Shown here piece by piece: positions 54,336-64,000 of a DNA stretch of 64,000 bases. A program made the translations under genes and the position numbers. The DNA is from Hippopus hippopus. Lineage: Eukaryota; Mollusca; Bivalvia; Cardiida; Cardiidae. Every line of letters begins with the position of its first letter. Positions within the stretch are counted from its first letter, which is position 1. The stretch covers positions 8,846,777 through 8,910,776 of the forward strand of contig OX328106.1 of NCBI GenBank assembly GCA_946811185.2. The letters run 5' to 3'. The notes under the pieces were generated by a model. It saw only the letters and a list, made by a program, of their open reading frames with translations, was not told where the DNA came from and did not search any database.

Positions 54336-55003
54336 CTAAGTCTATTTTGCACTGTCCATGTACACTGTTTGATATTTTGTGAGTTATGTACAGAATCTAG
54401 GCTTTCAGAGGGTTATTTGAAATGAATGATACAGCTTAACCAGAAATGATCCATGTTTCCAAAAACCAGAAATGCTATTTTGGATTTTTTTAAGATGGTA
54501 GACTTTGATTACAGAATGACAAACTTTGGTCTAGAAATGGTAGATTTCATTTTAGGTAAGATAGACCTTCTAATATTCGCAAACCATGTTGTAAAAGCAG
54601 CCTCTTTTTGTATTACTCAATTACTTTTGTTGATGTTTAAAACTGTAGAGTGACTGAAAATGCAGACTAAGCTTAAATATATTTTTATAGTTGTTTTGAT
54701 ATTTTTGATAATTTTTCTAGGTAAACAAACAAACATGTAACATAACTTGAATATTAAGCTGTTGTGTTTCCATGGTAATGTAGCTGTTAGTTTTGCCCTA
54801 CCCTTCCTGCGTGTTCAAACCACAAAATATGGCTGAAGTTTGAGCTTATGGTCATCCTTGTGAAAAAATACGTTTAATGTTTTTGAGCTTCTTTTCAGAT
54901 GAACGGACAATACCTCCTGAGGCAAACTTTATAGCATGCTTCTTTTAAAGCATGAAATTTTTATCAAGAGAAGTTAATGAATTACACTTTTGTTGTGTGG
55001 ACT

Positions 55004-55225
55004 TTAACCTTTGCCACACAATCCCACTTTTTAACCACCCCGGGGAAAAGGGATTTTGAAAACATTTTGAAAAAAGGAGAAAATACTGGTAACCAGCATT
55101 TTCTTCTTTTCCCAAAATGTTTTCTACCTTACGACAGATTGCGTATTAGGAGTTCATTAAATTTGTAGTCAGCAAATGCTTTCAGTGTAGACAGGTCTAA
55201 AATTTTGTTGTGTGGTAAATGGTTC
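55004..55225 (-). mobile_element. Family P MITE
   Basis: TTAACCTTTGCCACACAATCC to TTGTGTGGTAAATGGTTCA. The hairpin has one mismatch (GAAAATACTGGTAACC). Confidence 0.85.
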
Positions 55226-56255
55226 ATAAGTTATAGCATTTGTTGGGTGGACTTAATACATGAAAAAGAACAAACTAATTTGAATTTTGCAATATAGTTG
55301 CTGACACAAAATCTGATTGCCTGCCTTTAAATTACTCACTTCTTATATAGTGGATAAAGAAACATCTTTCCAGCGCCTGCAGTTTAAGATTAGCCTGGGT
55401 CCAGGCAGTAATAATTTCTAAATTACTCTGTATTATGCTTTCTTAATCGCAGTCTACTATAGATCTTTGGCAGCTGTCTGTTGGTCACTTCCGTTATTAT
55501 TGCCGCCTGGGGACATTCGAGGGTATCCCCATGACCATGAATTGTGCAGATAATCTAATTTATTGCGTTTATTGCGTGAAGACGCAATGTTAAAAACGAT
55601 GGATTGGCACATTTTTAGACCAATTCAAATACAACGGGGGTGATTTCATATGCTGGTGACTTTCCGAACCAGTCGGTGCCTTCAAAAATACATCGCGACC
55701 TTTATTAACCCTTGTTATTGTTAAACTATCCTCCTAAGTCATTGTGAATGACCTTTTTAAAATTTTGTTGTCAGTATTAATAGGAAGTGATCAAACCAAG
55801 GTCATTGGGATTTTGGTATCTATTTTTAGTCACTTACGTTTGAAAACTGATCGCCGCAACATATACTTTAACCCACTGTGAGATGGAATAAAGTAGATGT
55901 CGCTGCAATTTGTTTTCAAATGTCCCCAGGCCTTTATTTTTGACAAAGTAGGCTAACTTGCAAATGATAGAAAAGGAAAAAAATGAACAAACTGGAATCC
56001 GGGCTAGTTTAAGATATATATATACTATGTTAAAAACTTGTTCTCTTCATCAATGTCATTGTGGTCCCTCAAGACTCAAACTCAAATCTTTTAGTGAAAA
56101 TTGGAGCATGCATTGATAATAAGTAGAGGAAAATAACATCTGTTTTGCTAAAATGACAGACTTAACCTTCAAGCTGCTAAAAAGATCTTTTTTTAAGTTT
56201 TTCATGGCCAGTTATAAAGACAGAAATATTCAGATTTAAAAGCCGTTTCCTCCAT

Positions 56256-56377
56256 TTAAACCTGACTATATTGGACAGTGTTGATCCAAGATCAGACTGC
56301 ACATTTTGTGCCATCTGATCTTGATCTACACTGTCTGCATAAGGTCCAAAACTTAAGTTTAGAAATCAGAGGTTTAA
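56256..56377. mobile_element. Family P2 MITE
   Basis: TTAAACCTGACTATATTGG to CAGAGGTTTAA with the ATCCAAGATCAGACTGCAC / CATCTGATCTTGATCTACAC hairpin. Short version. Confidence 0.6.
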
Positions 56378-57236
56378 AACATACCATTGGTATAAAACTT
56401 TCACAACATTCCATTTTTCTTAGGAAGATCAAGTTACGATGATGATCATCTTAATTTCTTGGGTCAACGCCAGTTTTTCCTGTCCCATATTCACATGATA
56501 AATTTCATTAGATTTCAATACCGTAGCACTTCTTACTTAGAAATGAAGGGGTTAATTTATCAGATCCAACCCAGCCTATTTTCAGAAACCACACTAGGAA
56601 AGTAAGCAAATGGTCTGTTTCAACAGGTTGTCTTTAAATACAAGTACAATTAAAGTGATCTCTAAGCAGTTGGTTACCTCATAAAGAGGTTTCTGCTATT
56701 CTGGTGTTCAAATTAACCTCAAGACAGCCTAGTAGTTGAAAAAAACTAATTTATTTTCATCTCTAGACCAAGATATACTTCTTTCAAGGCCAAAATATTG
56801 CAGACAGATTGACATGAGATCGGACAGGGTGTTCTTTACTGTCTGATCTTGATCTACCTTGTATTTATAAGCAACTAAAGCTGCTTTTTGCACTGTCTGT
56901 AGCAGTTGATGGTAGGTTTCTGTAACTCTAAATTTGTTCACTGTTGATGTTTGGTGGCTAAATTTTTGTCGTGTGTTTAAAGCTGATAATGGAGACTATT
57001 CAGTTGATGTTTAACTGTAATATGAGATGACTGAAAAGAAGAAAAAAAAAGGAGGAATATTGTGTTATACCGAAATAAAAAAAAAAAGGATGCATGTTGG
57101 TGCAAAGATCATTTCCAAATCTTAAATTACTGGAAATGTTTAGAAAATATAGACTAGTCTTACACATTGTATAGATTTTTTTTTTTATGAATAGGTCTTG
57201 TGTTAGCTAAGTGACTTGTAACGGAAGTCTGCAATT

Positions 57237-57442
57237 TTAACCCTTAAAACACCTTTCAAAACAAAACTGCCTATTTGGCCAGTGTAGATCAAGATCATAC
57301 TGCACAAAACATCTAGTCTGAATTTTGATCTACGCTGTCTGCTTTGCTTAGACATTCTGAAAGAAAGCAACCTTAAAATTGCAATAATTTTGGTCTTATT
57401 ACTGGACTGGCAACGGGCTTTGTGTGACGCTGTGGGGGTTAA
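57237..57442. mobile_element. Family P2 MITE, TTAA at both ends
   Basis: 206 bp, TTAACCCTTAAAACACC to GTGGGGGTTAA. The hairpin GTGTAGATCAAGATCATACTG / TTTTGATCTACGC is decayed. The right TTAA contributes to the AATAAA at 57442. Confidence 0.68.
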
Positions 57443-57447
57443 ATAAA
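57442..57447 (+). promoter_or_regulatory. Candidate distal poly(A) signal AATAAA
   Basis: AATAAA overlaps the terminal TTAA of a P2 element. A GT-rich tract (GTGGGTGTGTGTGTG) followed by a T run begins about 25 bases downstream, a good match to a downstream element. It would give a 3'UTR of about 4.4 kb. Confidence 0.4.
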
Positions 57448-58240
57448 TGTATTCATTTTTTTCTTGCCTTTGTGGGTGTGTGTGTGTTTTTTTTTTACTT
57501 TTGTTACCTTTTTAGTTTGGTATTTTTTATGTAAACTTTTTTGATAAGATGTTCTATTTATTTTTGATAGCAAAAAAGAAGCACACAGAATCAGATAGCT
57601 GTAATTAGGTTTTTTGCTTATTTCCTTCCTATTTTTTTTTTAATTTCATTATTGTCATATATAATTTTGCTCCTTTTTTTGTATATTTTATTTTCAGTTT
57701 ATATGTGCTGTAGCTTGAAAGCCATAAGTTTTGATTATTCATGATTTATTTTTGATTCTTTTAGATTATGTGTTCCAATTTTTAAAAAAGAAAAAAATTG
57801 TCAGGCTCAGTCTCAACATAACAGATTTGTTCAGGAATTTTACCATACAGCCTCACTCTCTATCCACTCAAAAACTTTTAGAGTGAAATGGTTGTTGTTC
57901 ATCTTTGAGCAAAAGTATAAATGTTTGTTTGTACAATGCTATGTCATTGTATTTGACATGAAGATGAAAGTATAGGTTGAATTGGTTAAATAATTTTCAT
58001 GTTTTGATTTTTTTTTTTCCTGATGGCAAAGAAAGGCAAACAAAAGCATTCTTTTGCATGCAGTTTGTAAGCAGGGAACAGTAATGTAAGACAACAAAAA
58101 AAGAATTGATTTACTGTTAGAAAAAGGTGGTTTCCACCACTATTTGGCTAGCTCTAGATGGTGCATTATTGCAAAAATGCATTCTTTAGCTTGGTTGTGA
58201 AGAATATTTTAGCAGTAGATAAATTATGAAAAAAAAAAAA
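57448..58240. other. T-rich intergenic or 3' flank sequence
   Basis: Long T runs and TG tracts. No gene recognised. Confidence 0.45.
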
Positions 58241-58241
58241 G

Positions 58242-58441
58242 TGAGCCATGGTCTGTGAAAAGTGGGTTTAATGCGTCTACCAAAAGTATTGAGTCAGATC
58301 AGCCTGCATAGACCATGCAGGCTGACCTTGGTTTAGACTTTTTTTCTTAGCAAAATGGATTTTTTGGATCCACAAATATATTGCTTGATATAATGCATCC
58401 TGGAGATGTATTAAAGCCCCTTTTCCTAGAGCTCTGCTCAT
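58242..58441 (+). mobile_element. Family G element, full copy
   Basis: GTGAGCCATGGTCTGTGAAAAG at the left, CAGCCTGCATAGACCATGCAG core, CCTAGAGCTCTGCTCA at the right, inverse to the left end. 200 bp. Confidence 0.72.
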
Positions 58442-58960
58442 TTATTTAGTTAGAATTTAGTACACAAGGGGTGATTGCAATAATGAAAAGAATAAGAATC
58501 TATATTTATCTATATGTATATAATTATGTTTATAGTCAGTCAGTATTTATTCGTCAATATAGAAACAATTATATTTACTCAGAAAAAAAACATGGCCTTA
58601 TACACATAGTATATGTGTCTTCAAAAGTATGTAATGCATTCACTTTGTTCACAATGTTTCTATCTGTTCTGAAGTTTAGATTTGCAAAATGGAAGTAAAA
58701 AAAAAACTTGGTTTGATACATTAAAAATATTTATCAGAAAATTTACTTGAAAATCAAGCAAGACTACATATTATCAGTTTATGTCTATATAGTCATATTT
58801 GTGAAAAGCAAAGTAATCTTTTTGTGTTGTTGGATCTAGTCAGAAAAGGTTTGCCATATTTTATTTGTACAGAATTTTGATTTTTAATTTGAACATGTAT
58901 ATATTGGCCACAAAACATGTAAATCAAGTGGAAAGCTAGCTAGTCAAAGACTAAATATTG
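58442..58960. other. AT-rich stretch
   Basis: A 75-codon open frame at 58471-58698 is made of ATA/TAT-rich low-complexity sequence and is not supported as a gene. Confidence 0.45.
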
Positions 58961-58961
58961 A

Positions 58962-59149
58962 CCTTTCACCACAGGATAATTCCTGAGAATGAACAGCCCT
59001 GAGAAAGAGACCTTTTGAAACATTGTAGGAACAAAATTTTCTCGATTTTGAAAAGTAAATCCCACCATTTAAGCCACGATTAATTTGATTTCTGCAGTTG
59101 CTTTAAATTTATATCAGTCTAAAATTTTGTCAAGTGGTAAAGTGTTAAA
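58962..59149 (-). mobile_element. Family P MITE
   Basis: CCTTTCACCACAGGATAATTC to AAGTGGTAAAGTGTTAA. The hairpin is mostly deleted. A P scrap (ACAATGTGGGAAAAGGAGAAA) lies at 59442. Confidence 0.72.
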
Positions 59150-59643
59150 GATATTCAAAGACGGTTAAGGGTTATTTCTGTTATTCTGTTTTTTATTCTG
59201 GCTCTAATTTTGTAATAGCATTAATTGCTTGAATAAGTAGACTTTTTTTTGCCACAGTTTTCCTAAATTTTCATTTTTGGTTCACTTAGTTTTTGTATAG
59301 AAGTTATTTTCAGGCTGTATATTTCAAACTAAAGAGTGTGGCTTCTTTTACTGCTACATTTTATCAGTGTAAATCTGTTACAATTAATCACTTTCACAAA
59401 TAATGTCCTGTGAACATATTCACTTTCAAATTGTTTTAAAAACAATGTGGGAAAAGGAGAAATTGATTGAAGTAAGTGATTTGTGTAGATTGTACATGTA
59501 CTAGTTCATCTAAAAGTAGACCTGTGTGGTATTGGGTGAAGGTTTTGAAGATATGACGTTACACCCAAGTATTAGGCAATGTGCAATGTCAGAATTTTTG
59601 CCATTTTTCTTAGACATAGATGTGAAAGTCAGTTGCAAATTTA

Positions 59644-59834
59644 TTAACCCTTTACCAGATGTCAAAATTTTAAACTAGTCCAAATTAAAATGATGATTTG
59701 TCTTGGAAAAGGTAGAAAATATTGTGAAAATTGAGAAAATGCAGATTTCAAGTATTTTCTCCATTTTCCACAATGTTCTCAAAAGCTCTTCACCTGTGAA
59801 GAATGATAAAAATAAGGTTTTTTGGTTAGGAGTT
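59644..59834 (+). mobile_element. Family P MITE
   Basis: TTAACCCTTTACCAGATGTC to TTTTGGTTAGGAGTTAG. The hairpin is decayed (GAGAAAATGCAGATTTCAAG). Confidence 0.78.
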
Positions 59835-60161
59835 AGATACATAAGTAACATTGGTTAAACTGTATACCATATTGATAGGGTTTTATTGTTTCTGTGTAAG
59901 ACAAATCATCACATTGAGTTCTTCACTTGTCACATTGTTTTCTTTCATGTTTTCTTGGAATTCAATATATGGCAATTTAGAAACACATGCAAATTCTCCA
60001 TAGGCTACTTACCATAGGTTTTCGTATCAGTAGATATATAAAAAATTTCCTTGTATGGTGAATGTTTATTGCTATATGGTATAATTTGAAGAGAGAAATA
60101 AGTACCTAAAAAACTGGTAAAATTTTCAAATGTGACGTCAGTAACATCCATTTACTTTCAT

Positions 60162-60385
60162 GAATTCTTTACCAAACAAACCACTGTTTTGAGATCAATG
60201 AAAAAGCTGTAGAAAACATTGTGGGAAAAGGAGAAAATGCTAGTTTCCAGCATTTTCTCCTATTCCCACAATGCTTATACACTTTCAAACACAAATCCCA
60301 TTATTTTAGCCACAATTACATAATCGTTGTCTGTAAATGCACTTACATCGGAGAAGGCCAAATTTTGTCATCCAGTAAAGAGTTC
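60162..60385 (-). mobile_element. Family P MITE
   Basis: AATTCTTTACCAAACAAACC to ATCCAGTAAAGAGTTCA. The hairpin is nearly perfect (GAGAAAATGCTAGTTTCCAG). Confidence 0.82.
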
Positions 60386-60860
60386 ACAGTAGGTTGATCA
60401 GTAGGTTGGAAAGTCTAAAAGATTTTCTTGTTAGGGCAATGATCTCTTTTCAGTAATGCTTGTAAAAGCGTGTAGAGTTGTTACAAAAATTTGCTGTATT
60501 TTATTAGTGTAAAAATCCTAAACAACACGCTTAAAACGCAACAGACGTCATGCATATATGGTGTATGTCATGTTCTTTTGTATCTCTTAAATAATTTGCT
60601 CAATAGAGGTTTGTGTTTCTTTTTTGTGTGAATGCTAGTTTAAAGATAACTTCCTAGAAATATTTTTGGTTATGGAATCTGTTTGAATGTGCTGTTTGTG
60701 AAATTTGCAGAATTTTCTTCTTGTTGTAATCGTTTGTTTATTAATGTCTGGGGATAGAAAGTTTTGTGTATGTTATATTGTTTTTATGTATTTTCCTAGC
60801 CAGTAAACCTTGTTGTGATTTACGCCAGTGAAACAAAGTACTACATTCTAAGTGGGAAGA
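60386..60860. other. Short stretch without features
   Basis: Nothing recognised. Confidence 0.4.
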
Positions 60861-60861
60861 A

Positions 60862-61022
60862 AATCCCTTCTTTACAAGACAAAATTTTGGACTTTTCAAA
60901 GACCATTACAGGTGACAAATGTGTCTCAATTCATCTAATTTGTTTTTGACAGGGCAGAAAACATTATGGGAAAAGGAGAAAATTCTAGTTAAAACCATTT
61001 ACTCCTTTTCCCACAATTTTTC
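60862..61022 (+). mobile_element. Family P MITE, right arm missing
   Basis: ATCCCTTCTTTACAAGACAAA through CTCCTTTTCCCACAATTTTT. The right arm is replaced by the next P copy. Confidence 0.72.
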
Positions 61023-61256
61023 AACTCTTTACCACACAATCCTAAGTTTAAAGACAGAGACAGAGACCTTGACAGAGAAAGCTTTTGAAAACATTGTGGG
61101 AAATGGAGAAAATGCTGGTAACAAGCACTTTCTCCCTTTTCCACAAAGTTTTCTACCTTTCCAGCAACAAATTTCAATAATTGAGTCAAACTTATTTTTT
61201 TTATCTGCAAATGCTTTCACTTGGAATAAGTCTAAAGATTTGTTGGAGAGAGTTAT
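61022..61256 (-). mobile_element. Family P MITE
   Basis: CAACTCTTTACCACACAATCC to AAGATTTGTTGGAGAGAGTTA. The hairpin is GGAGAAAATGCTGGTAACAA. Confidence 0.8.
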
Positions 61257-61305
61257 GGGCCTTTTTCATCATGGTTGTTAAAACAGTGGATTGTTAGGGA
61301 AAGGG

Positions 61306-61553
61306 TCAAGTCTTTACCAGACGACAAAATTTTAACCTTGTCCAAATTGAAAGGATTTGTAGACGACAGTTTCAGTGTGGCTTAAACGGTACAGTTTTTC
61401 TTCTATAGGGTAGAAAAAAGTGTGGGAAAAGGAGAAAATGCTGGTTACCAGGGTTTACCAGAAATCGAACCAGCATTTTCTCTTTTTTCCACAATGTTTT
61501 TAGAAGGCTTCATTCCCAGGGTCGTTTAAGTTGGCATTTTGAGGTAAAGCGTC
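61306..61553 (+). mobile_element. Family P MITE with loop insertion
   Basis: GTCAAGTCTTTACCAGACGAC to TTTTGAGGTAAAGCGTCAA. About 20 extra bases (GGGTTTACCAGAAATCGAA) sit in the hairpin loop. Confidence 0.8.
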
Positions 61554-61649
61554 AAATGATTGTATCAGGTTTAAAAAGCTTATGTAGACTATATGTAGTG
61601 AGAAGTGCATGTTCTATTGCTAGGAAATATCAACTATTCTTTCACTTGC

Positions 61650-61989
61650 TTAAAGATACATCCTTACAGCTAGATAGAAAAAAACTGTTAAAACTTGAAA
61701 GTGTGTAGATGGGACAGCTTTGTAAACACAAATTAATTACTAATATATATGGTGTAAGGGATAGAAAAACACAAGGGATTTGTCGTCATCTAAAATGTAA
61801 AACAACAGCAGTGATTGCTTGTAAGGCCTCCAAAACATGAAATGCACTTTCTATCTGTTGTAATCTGTGCAATCTTGCAGCCATCAGGAGCAACATATGG
61901 CTTGAAGATACAAGAATAATTATAGTTTCATAAAATAAGAATGGAATGGGTGAAAAACTGCCTGAAAACGAATATAGATGTATCTTTAA
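61650..61989. mobile_element. Family K TIR element, short copy
   Basis: TTAAAGATACATCC to GATGTATCTTTAA, 340 bp. It shares GCACTTTCTATCTGTTGTAAT.. with the 3319-4038 copy; the left and middle parts are deleted. Confidence 0.7.
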
Positions 61990-62134
61990 ACATTGTAAAG
62001 AGCTAGATAAGGAAAGAATGAACTGGACGCTGGGTTAAACTAGTGACTGTAAATGGTAAATGAAAAATGTAAATTACACTATTATTTTCACATCTGTACA
62101 AGTATTGAACTTCTACACTATGGTTGTAGACATT

Positions 62135-62364
62135 TTAACTCTTTACCAAACGAGATAATTTTAGACTAGTCCAAATTGGAAGCATTTGCAGACGACAAAA
62201 TTAATGTGACTCAAAAATTGAAATTTGTTTTGGAAAGGGTAAAAAAACATTGTTGAAAAAGGAGAAAATAATGCAAACCAGCATTTTCTCCTTTTTCCAC
62301 AATGTTTTCAGAAAGATTCTTTCTCACGGTCGTGAAAACCTGGTATTGTTCGGTAAAGGGTTAA
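62135..62364 (+). mobile_element. Family P MITE, TTAA at both ends
   Basis: 230 bp, TTAACTCTTTACCAAACGAG to TTCGGTAAAGGGTTAA. Confidence 0.9.
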
Positions 62365-62596
62365 AGAGGAGAAATGAAAAACAACCTTTCAATTTATGGC
62401 CAAAGATTGGGCAAAGTGTTATCAGGATTTGCAGGATGTAAACTGTTTTTGCAAATGATGCAATTGGCCAAGTGAGCAAATTCTGTCTTTGTCATAAATC
62501 ATCAGCTTAGGACAAGTTTATATCAGGTTTGTGAATAGATAAGAATTTCAACTGTAGGCAATATGATATACACATTTATGTATACATGTATACATG

Positions 62597-62812
62597 TTAA
62601 CCCCTCACCACACAATCCCGATATTAGCTACCCTGACAAAGTTGGCTTTTGAAAACATGAGGGAAAAAAAGAAAATGCTAGTAACCAGCATTTTCTCCTT
62701 TTCCCTTGTTGTTTTCTACACTTTGAAAGCACAAATCTTCTTTTTTGAATACCAGTTGATAAATGTAGTCTTTTGGACCAGGTCCAAATTTCGTCCTGTA
62801 GTGAAGAGTTAA
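62597..62812 (-). mobile_element. Family P MITE, TTAA at both ends
   Basis: 216 bp, TTAACCCCTCACCACACAATC to TCCTGTAGTGAAGAGTTAA. Confidence 0.88.
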
Positions 62813-63239
62813 AGGTATTATATGAACAAGTCAAACAACCCAGAGTTGATGAAGGAGATACGAAGCTTTAAGACTTTTTAAATAATGATAGTCCTCGTTA
62901 CATTGTGCAGAAGGATTGTAAACTGAGTTAGACCAAGTTTTATTTATTTTAACAACATTGTTGATTTGTACATATTAGGATATATTTTGATATTTTATAA
63001 GTGGTGAGTCATATATCTAGTCAAGTGATAGTTGTCAACTGCTAGTCTTATCTAGTCCTGCCTAAAGCTGGCATTTTTGTGAAGAGGTAGTTCCCTGTTT
63101 TCTCACAAGATTTATGTGTATATATAGTATCCATAGAATTCCTATCACACCTTCAGTTGCTTTTGTGGATGGTGTAGATCAAGATTAGACTGCACAGAAT
63201 ATGCACTGATTTTAGATCTGCACTGTCCAATATTTTTGA

Positions 63240-64000
63240 ATTGGGCATCAAATACAGGTAATCATCAGTGACTGGGAAAGGCTTGCGCCATGCGCCATAG
63301 TCACATTAAAATCCAAAATGTCACATCGTTTTTGCCAATGAGTGCGCCTTTGTCCCATTCAATTTTCGACGTCGTAAAAGTACGAAATTTAGTCAGGCGA
63401 ATCTCCTTTGATCGGCGCCGATTAGACGCTCTATAAAATGAGTAGCTATGTGCGTGTGACATCATGTTTTCAATCATAAAACGCTTATTGAATATTGAAC
63501 CTTTTTTTGTCGTCTTGATGAAACTGCCCTGATTTTGCTGTAAAATTCAAATTCAACAACTACCTAAGCATTAGAATATACCACCGAAAATTTAAAATTG
63601 CATGAAGGTCAGGGCTCCATCAGTAATTTCTTTCCCACAATGATCGTTTATTAACAGACTCATACAGACGATGCTAACGAGAATCAGAGCAACTCTCAGA
63701 TCACATCTCTCTCCGAGCCTATCCCAAGCATATCCATGGACATGCAGCAAACGTTTATCAGTGTATATCATGCTGATAGAGAAGGCCACTTTTTTTTTCA
63801 TCATGAATTAGATACGTAACATTCTCAATCAGCTTATGGTCTAATAGTATTTATGTTCCCTGCTACCCCAATTGATAAGTTCATTTCAATCATCATGCTA
63901 TAATAATAAAAGAAATAAAAAGATATGAAAGTAGATCGCTGAAAAAAAACAAAAAAAACGCAAAAACCCATGACGTAACAATGGTCAATTTGACACCGTC
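63240..64000. other. CpG-richer, repeat-poor end of the window
   Basis: Unlike the rest, this stretch has many CpGs (GATCGGCGCCGATTAGACGC) and no recognised repeat family. A TATA-like CTATAAAAT lies at 63431-63439, so a promoter of a gene beyond the window is possible. The minus-strand 70-codon frame at 63592-63804 has a hydrophobic stretch (VALILVSIVCMSLLI) but no recognised domain; I cannot call it a gene. Confidence 0.3.

Larger units (their letters stand above)
53042..57447 (+). other. Probable CPEB 3'UTR / 3' flank
   Basis: CPEB2-4 mRNAs usually have long 3'UTRs. The region contains U-rich tracts and a perfect CPE-like TTTTAT at 53088-53093, 47 bases after the stop, which could permit autoregulation. 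It also holds three P copies, a P2 copy at 56256-56377 and another P2 hairpin at about 56795-56880. 53450-54110, 54340-55000 and 55230-56250 show no gene. The true transcript end is not determined by sequence alone. Confidence 0.45.

Noticed and set aside
58471..58698. 75-codon open frame on the plus strand
   Set aside because: Low-complexity TAT/ATA-rich sequence with no homology I recognise.

Overview
This window is animal nuclear DNA that looks like a bivalve mollusc: AT-rich, intron-dominated, and full of bivalve-style repeats. These include elements opening with the palindrome GAGCAC..GTGCTC and carrying long internal tandem arrays (like the 'pearl' / Helitron-like elements known from clams and oysters), and tRNA-headed SINEs with mollusc-type tails. 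A venerid clam would fit, but the species is an inference.

One real host gene is visible. Four exons on the + strand (1010-1128, 33136-33250, 47529-47710, 52814-53041) encode the last 213 residues of a CPEB2/3/4 (Orb2)-type cytoplasmic polyadenylation element-binding protein: the end of RRM1, all of RRM2, the C-terminal ZZ-type zinc-binding domain and the stop codon. They are split by introns of 32.0, 14.3 and 5.1 kb. Splice sites are GT/AG and all phases match. The N-terminal half, with any prion-like domain, lies upstream of the window. Several candidate poly(A) signals follow the stop, up to 57442.

Almost everything else is transposable elements in the introns and 3' flank. The commonest is a roughly 220-bp element (family P) with termini TTAA-CCCTTTACCA / TGGTAAAGGG-TTAA and a near-perfect central hairpin (GGAGAAAATGCTGGT and its complement). 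About 43 copies are present. An empty paralogous site inside a repeat shows that TTAA is the target duplication, so it is a piggyBac-type MITE. Other families: P2 (a second TTAA MITE with an AGATCAAGATCAGAC hairpin), G (short elements beginning near GAGCCATGCTCT), K (TTAAAGATAC termini), M (a palindromic element with CCATATTTACCAACC termini), H1/H2 (Helitron-like elements with 3' hairpins and tandem arrays), T (TACGCCCGTC termini), three SINE families, Tc1/mariner remnants, and one decayed Ty3/gypsy retrotransposon at about 22.5-24.7 kb.

The elements are deeply nested. A P copy at 47741-52107 is split by a T element that itself contains an H1 element. Another P copy (40508-42812) is split by an H1 element that later received a younger P copy. 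A three-level nest lies at 30474-32154. The H1 arrays carry exact AGGTCA-CT-AGGTCA direct repeats at exactly 145-bp spacing, and H1/H2 elements carry RFX-type palindromes GTTGCCATGGCAAC. Every CPEB exon here has a P hairpin within about 135 bp. I see no CRISPR array, no convincing functional tRNA or rRNA gene, and no second intact protein-coding gene.
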